A program made the translations under genes and the position numbers. A model generated the notes under the pieces. That model worked only from the letters and a program-made list of their open reading frames with translations, searched no databases and had not been told where the DNA came from. Below, one piece after another: positions 39,181-51,100 of a stretch of 64,000 nt of DNA; position 1 is the stretch's first letter, and every line of letters begins with the position of its first letter. Source of the stretch: Forficula auricularia (taxonomy: Eukaryota; Arthropoda; Insecta; Dermaptera; Forficulidae); the NCBI GenBank assembly GCA_024734495.1, contig JALMQS010000904.1, positions 186,001 to 250,000 on the forward strand, in the 5' to 3' direction.

Positions 39181-42100
39181 ATGTCAAGATCACAAGTCAT
39201 AGATGAATTGGATAAAAAATTATTACTATTAAAACAACAAATAAGTAAGTAATTTTATATTCTTTTTTAATATCCTAATATATGAAATAACATGAAATTA
39301 ATCATTGTAAATCTAGAGGAGGATCAGGATGAGGAAGCACTTGACAGTTCATTGCACGAAAAATACTTATCGAAATTGAAGACTATCGAGAAAGAAATTC
39401 AATTAAATCCCAAGCAAATAGATATTTTTCGAAATCCGTTTCTTTGTAAATTTAATACGGGTAAGTGAATTCTTCAAATAGGTACTATGGATGATTATAA
39501 ATATATATTCTCATGAAAAAATCCTATCATTCTAGGAATAGATATAAATTTGGATTCACCAAATAAACGGTCAACTTTAATTCAGTTTATCTTATCATCA
39601 TACAAAACTGATTATGCTCAATTAATAAAAAATTCCACATTTAAGGTCAGATATCAATATATAAAATTAAGGTTTTGTCTGTACATTGGTCCAAATCACG
39701 CCAAATTTTGGTTGCAAACGTTTCAAGCAAAGTTATGAACGAAAACACCCTCAAGCTATTGGAGCAAACTCAACCAAATTTTGTACACATCTGTGGGCCA
39801 CTAGAAGGATAGAAATGCAAAAACTGGGTGCAGGGGTGGGTGGGGTGCGGGCTTGGTGGAGTAGGGTAGGTTCAGAGGGCATGGGGGGTTTCGGGTGGTG
39901 TGGGCCAGGGAGCGGGGGGGGGGGGGGGGGGTTCAGTGTCGGGGTGGTGATGTGGGGCTCGGGTCATGGGGCTGGATGGGGTCTAGAGGGCCGCCGAAGG
40001 CGGGCCTTGCAGCTAGTATTTAATTATAATTAAGAAACTCTTCTTACCATTGTTATAAAAAACTAAACCAACATTAAACAATAACTAATACATTTTTTAA
40101 GAAAATTTTGATTCATAGTTACAACACAATTTCTGAGATAATAATGAATAAATAATAAAAAATTTACACTAAAAACAAGCTGGCAACAACGCATATATTT
40201 AATCTAAAAAGTGGATTATCTTTAGTACGTTTTTTCGCTTCAACCAATTTCGCAATAGCTTTTAATCGTTTATTAAGAACTTTTTGTTTTATAAATCGAC
40301 CTTTAAAATGTATTTTATCTATCATTTCTATGATAAAAATATTCAAGCTCGGACAATGTTGCCCGATTTGTCAAACGAGCACGGGATTGGCTAGTAGTGG
40401 TACATAAACAGCAAAAAGTTTTGGGCTTTTGAATTATGAATCCTTATTGTCTGTTCTATATACTCTAGCATTAACTTTTTGATAGTATTGTCGCGAAACA
40501 ACTACCTTAAGAATAAAAAGAATTAAAAACTAGTATCAAAGATGTTGTTACATATGTTTAATTTAGAAGCATAGCCCCCGGGGTCCAAAATCTGAAGCGG
40601 GCCTCTTTGCCCCTTATTATGGAAGTGCTGGAGCACCGAGCGATGCTCGGTAACTTTTTGCCCCTAAATAGCTTAACTTTCCAATTTCAAGGCTCTGCGA
40701 CTTACCGAAGACGATATATGAATGATTAAAATATTTATTTTACGACACTCCTAATTTACACCCCCTTCCTTTATTTCAATCGGATTAAAATCTCATCATC
40801 ATCATCATTGAGTATACAGTCCTAAGACTGGTTTGATGCAACAATCCGTCTCCACTCGACTCTGTCCCCCGCCAGCTGTTTGACCTCTCTAAATGTCTGG
40901 CATCCCATATCCCCAATTATTTGGTTGAAATATTCTAATCTGGGTCTTCCCCTTCCCCTTTTCTTTCCCACCTCCCCCTCCAAGATATCCCTAAGCAGTC
41001 CCCCCATGTCTCAGTGTGTGCGCTTCCATCATCTGACCTCTTCTCTTCTTCAGACTCTTCCTCAAGGATCTTCTTTCTCCGATTCTTCTAAGAACTTCTT
41101 CATTTGTAATTTTATCCATCCATTTGATATTCATCATTCTTCTGTAGCACCACATTTCGATAGCCTCTAATCTCTTTCTCTCCGCTTTTCTAATTGTCCA
41201 GGTTTCACACCCGTACATGGCTATGCTCCATACATATGTCTTCAATAGCAACTTCCTGTTTTCTAAGCTACAAAAACTACTATGCTCCTCCTCAGTCAGC
41301 TTAGAAATTAAAATCTATACACGTCTAATAACTCACGACACTTGATAAGTACCTACACGAATTTAAAAAAAATCGTTAGTGCCGTTTTTGAAAAAAAATA
41401 AAAAAAAAAAAAACGAAAAATCTTTCATGTAAATGTCAACTTACGGTGTTCCGATTTCAACCAAAAGCTTGCTGTACCCCTTCTAGCCTACATTGAGCTT
41501 AAGTTTCAAATTTCGTAGATCTGAGATTTATGGTTACGAAACGCAGGAGGGTAAATTCTTACGTACGTAAACATCAACTTCCTGTACTTCTATTTTAACC
41601 AAAATCTTGTGGTACTTCTTGTAGCCTCTAGATAGCTTAAGTTTCAAATTTCAAGACTGCGACTTCCACTTAAAATCAACAGCTCTGCAACTCTCTCCAA
41701 AAATCTTTTCAAATTAATTTATCTACATATCTATATAGATTGTTCTTTATAAATAATTTTATTTAATTTTTTTTTTTTTTATGAAATTGATGAGAGTCAG
41801 TGTCCTTTGTGAACTCCTGAAGATGGGCTTATACCCCGAAATACAGGGTGCTTCAAAAAAATGTATACACACTTTGAACTTCCATAGAAAATTTATTTAC
41901 CGTTCTACAAAGTTAAATTTCAGGAAAATAGAAAGCTGAAAGTCCAATGTAAATGAAACATAAATAACAAATGTTAATACTGTTCAAATTGGTGACCTGC
42001 AGCATCAATACAATTCTGAGTACGAGTCACCACTGATTCTGTACATCGTATCAAAACGTCCAATGAGATTTCTCTACACACTGCTTGAATCTCATTCCAA

Positions 42101-45100
42101 AGAATGTCTAGGTTACGTGGTTTACGTTTGTACACCTCATCTTTTACTGTGCTCACAAGAAGAAATCCAGTGGTGTAAGGTCTGGAGAGCGTGCTGGAAA
42201 CTCGATTGGCCCCTGCGTCCTATCCACTGGCCCGACAAATTTTGATCCAGGTAAGCTACATTTTTTGAAGCACCCTGTATATACGGGAAATCAGTCAACT
42301 GTCAAATCAATTTTGAACAAAGTGCTTCAAAAAAATGTAGCTTACCTGCTGATCAAAATTTGTCGGGCCAGTGGATAGGACGCAGGGGGCCAATCGAGTT
42401 TCCAGCACGCTCTCCAGACCTACACCACTGGATTTCTTCTTGTGGGGCACAGTAAAAGATGAGGTGCCAACGTAAACCACGTAACCTAGAACATTCTTTG
42501 GAATGAGATTCAAGCAGTGTGTGGAGAAATCTCATTGGACGTTTTGATACGATGTACAGAATCAGTGGTGACTCGTACTCAGAATTGTATTGATGCTGCA
42601 GGTCACCAATTTGAACAGTATTAACATTTGTTATTTATGTTTCATTTACATTGGACTTTCAGCTTTCTATTTTCCTGAAATTTAACTTTGTAGAACGGTA
42701 AATAAATTTTCTATGGAAGTTCAAAGTGTGTATACATTTTTTTGAAGCACCCTGTATATATAGAGTCGTAGCTAAACAAGCATCTGATCTTTTATTTATG
42801 TGAAACCTACCTAGTATTTTAAAAAGTTTATAAAAATTTTCTTTATTTAATATGTTTCACCAAGAACCTACACCATACTCTCCTTAACAAAGTTTATACA
42901 GTTAAGGGCATAAGTTAGCTATTTAAGAATAATAATAAATAATTTAAATAATAGCTAAAATATTTTATAAATACTTTTATAAAAATAAAGTATTATTTAA
43001 GATTAAATTGTATAAAGATGAAGAAAGAGAAGCACTTTGTTCTTATCTCTTTAAAATATTATCTATAGAGAGAGATGTTGAAATTGTTCAAAAATGTCTA
43101 CACACTCTTATTTATCAAGAAAAATGGATGCCACAATCTCAAGATATTCTATTAGTATTCACCAATTGGGGTAAGTTTTCAATGTATCGTATATATGGTA
43201 GTTGATACACCTAAAAGAAAATCAAATTTTGAACAGTGAAAGTATTTTTAAAAATTATTTTATATTTATTTTCTCTGTCTAACGTTTTTTTTTTACAAGT
43301 TCAAAATATAAAACTATAATTGAATGTAATGGAAGGCAGCCCAGAGGTAGTGAGGAAAGAAAAATTAACACATATAAAATAAGGTGTAATTTATTGGAAT
43401 CCTTCCTCCTTTCCTTTCAAACCGACGTTTCGGAGGATTCTTCCCTCCTTCTTCAGAGTTTTTTAATTAAGAAAAAGGAGGAAAAAAAAGAAAAATTGTT
43501 TTTCTATGCCTTTGCTAAAGAAGAAGAATGTTTTGAACACTGCTATGGAGAGAGGAAGGAAGCATTTTATTTGTTTCCTTCATTGACCCCTTGAAACCCT
43601 GAAGAAGGAGGGAAGAATCCTCCGAAACGTCGGTTTGAAAGGAAAGGAGGAAGGATTGCAATAAATTACACCTGCTGTCGTCTTGATGAGATTGGATAAC
43701 AATTATAAACGTCTGTTGGCCGAAAAATGTTTTATTAAGACCTATGGGCAAAGGGCTCTTAATTTTCAAACAGATTGTATTGGGCTTAGCAATGACTACT
43801 TGTCAATATTGACAAATACTGATGCCCAAGTATAGTAAACATTGTGAAAAAAGGAAAGAATTATAAAAATGTTTATATGTTGTCATTTTAAATTGAAATT
43901 TGATATTCTTAATGTTGATTAATTATTTGGAGAAATCCTTTTAATTGAGAGATGTTTGTGAGGGGTCAGTGATTCTAATTAGATCAATGTCCTCATAATG
44001 TTATTATTAATTGAATGAAAAGAAAAATTTGCTTGAGACGTTGCGCATATCTAGTGAGAGCACACCAAGATTTATGTACCATTTTATATTTCATATAATT
44101 TTGTATATTATGATAAAATCCATAACAACTCTGCCTACTGTACAATTTATTTATAAAATTAATTGTGTCGCTAATACTGTAAGATATAATTTTATAATTA
44201 ACAACTTTGGATTTTTGTAAAAAATTTTATTGTATTTTTACATGTGTGCTCTATCGCTTTTTTCAGCTCTTAGGAACTGATGATGGCATTATTGAATTAA
44301 AGCCGAAACGTTTTCCATAATTGGGAGTTTTTTATTCAGCAGAGGCTACCCATTGGCTGAATCCCTCTCCATTACTTAATTAAATTACACCTTATTTGAT
44401 ATGTGTTAATTTTTTCTTTCCTCACTACCCCTGGGCTGCCTTCCATTATATTCAATTAAAAGTTCTAACCAGTCCGTCTCTCTACAGAGAAAATTTCGTT
44501 GCAATAAAACTATAATTTTAAAAAATAAATTATTATTCGTACATGCATACAAGCCAATAAGCACAATCATGGATAAACGAATAATAATTTAATTTTCTTT
44601 CTGCCCAAGAAAAAAATTATACGAAGGCTCAATTATCACCTTATTGATTTTACAAATCTATTAAAGGAAAAGGTCAATTCTAATCTTAGATCAAATTAGA
44701 TACATTTTTTTTATATGTCAGAAGAGTTTGCCTCCTCAGGAGTCGAACTCGACTGCATAAATATGCTTTCCGGACAGTTAACAAATATTTGATTTATATT
44801 TATTATTCAGGGTGATCCACAACGAATGTAAAACTTTGGGCAATTATTGAAGAGGTCATTTTAAGCAAAAAATGTTAAATGAACATATGTCCTATTTCAA
44901 TCTATATATTACAGAATTACGCCTGATCAAAATGTTATTTAGAAATACTCGTCTGTACATACATTTAATATTTATTTAACAACAAAAATCAACACACAAT
45001 ATCTATCTATCTACTCTTATTAAACGAGCAAAAATTGTATATATATTTATTTATCTTATCTATTTTTGAAAACGGCTATACCGATTTTGATGAAACCAAC

Positions 45101-48100
45101 TCTATTAACAACTTTTGAAGATGAGAAAACGATCTGGCTAGGTCTGGACCTCGACAAATTTCATCTTAATTGATCTTTTCTTAATTAAAGTAATTATTTA
45201 TAGATGAAAATCTCAATAAAAAAGTTTGTTTACATTTTTTTCAATTATCTTTTATTTATTAATTGGTTTTTTAATTTTAAAACCCACTAATAGGTTATAA
45301 CAAATATTATTATATTATATTAAATTTTAATTAACAGGTGTCTAAATCATAACATTACAGGTAGATAACAAAACAGGTATGTTTACAAATAAAGTGGTTG
45401 AAGTGGCTTTTTTTATATAACTTGGAAACAAATCTTATTTAATTTTATGTTTATATTTCAGATTCTATACGATTATTTTTTTTATTATTATTTTCCTATT
45501 TATTTTTTATAATGTTTATCAATATGAACGAATGTGGACAAATTGGTGTACGAGTAAACAAATATACAAACATAATATGTGGACCACTAGAAAGCTAGAA
45601 ATGCAAAAACTGGGTGCGGGGTGGGGTGAATGTGGGATAGTTCGCAGGAGGTGGGGTGCAGTTGTAGGGGATCCGGGGTGGGGGTGCAGTGGTGGGGGCG
45701 AGGTGCGTGGTTTCTGGGGGAATCCAGGGGTCGTGTACTATATATATTTGTATTTTTTTTTAATTTGGTTACCGTGCATCGCTCGGTGGCTCCAGGTACT
45801 TAATTCTTATTTAAAAACAGAACATAATACCTTAGGGACCCCCTGATGAACAGTTTTGAATAGTTGTCGCAAAGAAGGATGGATGTTGCCACACAAATTC
45901 CCTATAAGAATATGGTACCTCATATGAATATGGTACGGCATTATGACTTTTGTCTCCCAGGTGTTAGATTTGCATACGATCTCAAGAAGCACATTTTGAG
46001 CAGTTTTGGTGAGCATTATGTTATCAAATCAACAATTAATATCAATTGTGTGTTGTTTTTATTGTTAAATAGATATTAAATGTATGTACAGACGAATATT
46101 TCTAAATAAAATTTTGATCCGCCGTAATTTTGTAAGAGATTGAAATAGGACCTATGTTCATTTAACTTTTTTTGTTTTAAATTACCTGGATAATTACTTA
46201 ATTTTTTTACATTTGTTGTGAATTAGCATCTATATATATTTGTTCAAGCCCGTGCTGGATACCTCTGAAGGGCGGGGACAAAGTAGGGTGATGGGCCGCT
46301 AAGGAGGTCTGACGGTAACCGGAAAATTTTTGAAAATCTAACCAGGCTTCAAAAATATTAAAAATTTGGCATATTTTTACTACAAATTTATTTTTGAAAA
46401 TACATATGTTTTTGGGAAAGTTCTTTTACTAAATCATTACGTTTTAACTTCAAAAAATTACAAAATTACAAAATATTATACTAAAACAGTAACAGACGCG
46501 CCATTTCTGAGCTGCTTTCACACTGGAGAGATTTCTGAGAAGTATTTCTAAGAAAATGATTTTCAAATTAACATATATTTTTCTCTTTAAAACATTCATT
46601 TCAAAAATATTTTTAAAAATTATCTGTAAAAATAACTAGCTAGATTCAATATGCCAATATGTTCTTCTATAAGGATATTAATATTATTCATTCGGAGAGT
46701 AAATAATTTAATTTTGGTTTTTTTGAGTACATTAAAACAAGCACGAACCTGTATTTGCTCTCTATTTAGTTTATTTACTGTTTCTTAAAATAATCCAAAT
46801 TAAATCCTAAAAAAATACCATTCATATTTTTTCTAGGGATTGATTTAACTTCATGTTTAGAAGAAAATTTCTTTCTTCCTTCCTCGACTGTAAATGAGAA
46901 TAATATTGTTGAGGTAAGATTATTTTATATACGATAATACTGAACTATCTTTCTCTCTTTCAAATTATATATTTATCAATAATAAATAATTTACATCATC
47001 CGAAGAAATCCTTTATCACAAAAACAGATTTTCACTACTACATATATAAACTCGGTATTTGTTGTATATTAATAATGGAAATAAAAGTTAAGATAGAAAA
47101 CAAACAACTTTCATCTTCTAAGTAGTCAAAATATTTTCTGAATAAAAATGTAAAATTCCATAGCATCTAAGCCCACTAAATCTAAATAAATAAAAAGGTT
47201 CATCTTTCTTTATTCTATTAGTAGATGCTATATGCTATTCCAGGGGTGCCCATGGGGAGGGTCAAGACACAGAAGTGGGTCATTGAAATTTCTGGGGGGG
47301 GGGGGTTGAAAATTGTTGCAAAATAGCATTATATGCTAAAAATAAAAACCTGTCAATTTTATAACTTCAACAATTGCTAATAATAACCTCTTCTAATTCT
47401 TTAGAAGTAAATAAAATATACTTTGGGGGGGGGGGGGAGGGGGGGGGGTAAGTCATGAAACTAGTTTGTGGTTTTTCTCAGGAAAATAAAATATTTAGAA
47501 AAGTTTTGATATAACTCAATAATAATGGGTGAAGTAAAAAGTTCTGAGCCTTTTTCGTTAGATGGCTTTAATGAGCCATATCTCACGATGTAAACGTCGC
47601 ATCTGGTCATTCTTTTTTGCAATTTGAAGGTGACATAACGCTTTAAAAAAAGTTATTTGACAGTTTTGTGTTTTGTGAAGCCAGTTGTGTGTTAGAGCGT
47701 TCCAAAATGGAGGTAAAAAAAGAGAAAATTCGATACATTCTTCAGTACCACTACGACCAAGGGAAAAAAGAGCATGCGGCCAAAAAAAATTATGCTGTTT
47801 ATGGACCCAATACAGTATCGAATGCAACAGAAAATTTGTGGTTCCAACGATTCCGTTCTGGTAATATGGTCGAAGATGCACGTAGCACGCGTTTTGCCGA
47901 CTCCCAACACTGCGAGCACTTATTACATTGACCAGGAACTGAAGATTAGCCAGAAAACCGTTTGGAACCATTTGCATAAGGCTGGTCTCAAGAAGAAGCT
48001 CGATGTATGTATGCCACACGAATTGACAAAAAAGAAACTTTTGGACCAAATTGATGCCTGCGATTTTTTGCTGAAAAATGGGTCATATACGAGAACAATA

Positions 48101-51100
48101 GGCAAAAAGATCGTGGTCCAAGGGCGGTGAACCGGCCCAAACGATCGCCCAAGATGGTTTTACTGTGTTTTTGGTGGGATTGGAAAGGAATCATCCACTA
48201 TGAGGTGCTCCCATCGGGCCAATACTCTCAACAACTGGCCAGATTGAAGCAGGCGATCAACGAGAAACGGCTAGAATTGGCCAATAGGAAGGGTTTTGTG
48301 TTCCATCAAGTGGACACCAGGCCGCACACATCGTTAACGACGCGCAAGAAGCTCCGAGAGCTTGGATGGGAGGTTATATCGCACCCACCGTATAGCCCAG
48401 ACCTGGCACCAAGCGATGATCACCTTTTCAAGCATTTGAAAAATTTCCTTGATGGTACAAAACTGGCCTCAAAAGAGGCTTGTGAAAATGAGCTGGTCAA
48501 GTTTTTCACCAATAGGGAATTATGAGATTGCCTTCAAAAAGGACAAAAGTTATCGAACAAAACGGCGCATATTTGATCTAAATCGGAAAATCGTAACTTG
48601 GTTAATTTTTATCGTCGAAATAAAGAGTTTAAAAAAGGCTCAGAACTTTTTACTTCACCTATTATATTTCAAATTATTGACCCATGCTTAGGAGTACATA
48701 ATACTGATTATTCTTCATCTTCGTCTTTCAGCTTCCCTATATCTCTTGTGGGCCTTTTTCATCTTCTTTATTTAACGATTTCTTTCTTATACGGCCCTGT
48801 TAGTCTCTTCAGCTAGCTTATTTTATTATTTGGAACTTTTTACAGTTTTAATTTTTGAAATTTTCTTCTTTCATTTATTTCAGACGATTCGTTATTTAAG
48901 CCAAGTATTCAAAAATAAACCTATTTCAAATGATTCCAATCTTATTCAAATAATCAGGATAATCTTATTTTTAACATTGGATAAAAGATTTATAAATTCT
49001 GCAAATATTCATATTTTTGAAGATTGTCTTCAAAATATAATAGAACCTTCTTTTAATGATCAAAATCAAAAACAGGTATGTTTAAAATGAACGTTTTATA
49101 TAGATTATAGAAAATATTTTTACCAAAACCAATTTTTACTTGTTATGCTCTTATTGTTTTTTTTCAACTATTAGTAATGACTTATTATTGAAAAACTTCT
49201 TTCACTTTGAAGTATAAAAATATTTTGTCAAAAAACAAATAAAACTTTTCTGGTTTAATTCGAAATTTGAATTCAAATATATACCTATAGCTATATATTT
49301 AGACTGATGGAATATTAATATGCAATGCAGAACTTTGTGATTCATGCAATTTTATTAAAGTTGCTAAACCCCAAGTGAAGACGACAGTGGGTCAGTGGCT
49401 AGAGTGTCGGGTCGCTGACTCGAAGTACCTATAGTTTCGAAGACTTGGCCTTCATCATCAGTCTTTTTTTAATTATAAATATTGTTTTTCATGGAGTCAC
49501 TACCGCTATGGATATTGAAAATTTTCGATCTTTACTTAGCTTAGGAGCCAGTTAAAATTAAAATCATCTTCCAGTTCACATGTTTAAATATGAATGTGAA
49601 CTGGAAGATGATTTTAATTTTAACTGGCTCCTAGCTAAGTAAAGATCGAAAATTTTCAATATCCATACGGTATTGACTCCATGAAAAACAATATTTATAA
49701 TTAAAAAAAGACTGATGATAAAGACCAAGTCTTCGAAACTATAGTCTCAAACAAATAAATAATATATATATAACAGATATATAATTTCGATATATATGTA
49801 TGTATGTTTACTTGTATCAAGCAGAGGACAACCTCTTTGTTTCTCTTTGTGAATCAACAACTCTGCTACTCTCGGCAAAACAAAAACTTTTCAATTACTT
49901 ACAAACTGGTTCGTGATTTGATTACTTATTGTGAGTGATAGGCGGAAAAAAAGTTTGAGAACTCCTGCTCTACCCTATTTTCTCACTAGATTGAGATTTT
50001 GATGTTCACTCATTAATTAATATCATTAAAACAATTTTTTCTAATTCATTTTTTTTCATTAGATTTGCGAAATATTTATGGACAAAAGTTTGGATTTATG
50101 TCAAAGATGGTATCTTTTTACACATCTCTTAAATAATACTCCGAATTGTGTTCGATTAGCTCAACTTATAGCATTTAATACACAAATTGAATTACTATCT
50201 AACAATTGTGCCTTTCACCAAAATATTAATATAAATTTATTAAAATATGAAAATTTGAATAATTTATCGAATCAAAACATATATTTTTTATTAAATTTTT
50301 TATCGTTTCTTCTTTTTACCTACAATATTAAAAGAAATGAAAAGGTAACAGTTTTATTTTATTTTTTTTTGCTTTGTTTACTCGAAGCCCAACATCGATG
50401 TTCATATTATGTACCACTTTAAATTACTTCTGTAACCTCAGTTAAGCCATTATCAAATTTTATCTTAAACTATATTTAACCAATCAAACATTATTCAAGG
50501 ATTGCAGCAGTGGCGGATTAAGACAATATAAGACCCTAGGCGCAAAAAAAAATTAGTCCCGGATAACAAAAATGTCTTTGGAAATTAATTAATAGGTATT
50601 ATGAATATAAAACGTAATTTTAATTACTTACATGTAATTTATTAATCTTATTTTTATGTTTCAACAATTTATAATACATAATATATTTATAGACTAGGAA
50701 AGCGATGATATCACCTTAACCAGTTCACTTTAAAAACTAACTTAGAGCTCTATTTAAAATATCTTGAAGTTTTTTTTTATTTATTAAAAAAATACAAAAG
50801 AAATTTTAAAAGATTTTTAAGGAAAGTGATCAACAAAGTATTAATCTAAAAGACTTCTCAATAGATATTTAATTTTTCCTTTATTATAAGGCCTTTTTTT
50901 TATCTAAATATTTAAATTAATACTTTGTTGTCAATTATCGTTGAAAAATAATACTCCCTCTGTCCGAAAATATGGTATACATTTGAAAGAAAAATCTTAG
51001 ATTATCTCGAGTTTCGAAAGCAACAGGCAATACTCATTATATTGTTATTGTTCACATTGATAACTAAATATCTTAACATATTTGACAGGCGTTGATTTTG

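Larger units (their letters stand above)
43313..44462. mobile_element. Non-autonomous element with three hammerhead-like motifs
   Basis: Outer inverted repeats (43318-43395 and 44380-44459) share GGAAGGCAGCCCAG, GTAGTGAGGAAAG and TAAGGTGTAATTTA. An inner inverted pair (43378-43466 and 43587-43680) carries two face-to-face hammerhead motifs, and a third lies at 44273-44314. No reverse transcriptase or GIY-YIG domain is seen. It sits in intron 4 of the 390-aa gene. The layout fits a defective Penelope-like or retrozyme-type element. Confidence 0.6.
49390..49755. mobile_element. Palindromic element with two hammerhead-like motifs and tRNA-like head
   Basis: The near-perfect arms (about 49430-49575 and 49595-49750) mirror each other around 49585 (TCCAGTTCACAT and ATGTGAACTGGA). 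Left of the palindrome, GTGGCTAGAGTGTCGGGT resembles a tRNA A box, and TTTCGAAG lies where a B box would be. Each arm has one hammerhead core. Intron 6 of the 390-aa gene. Confidence 0.6.
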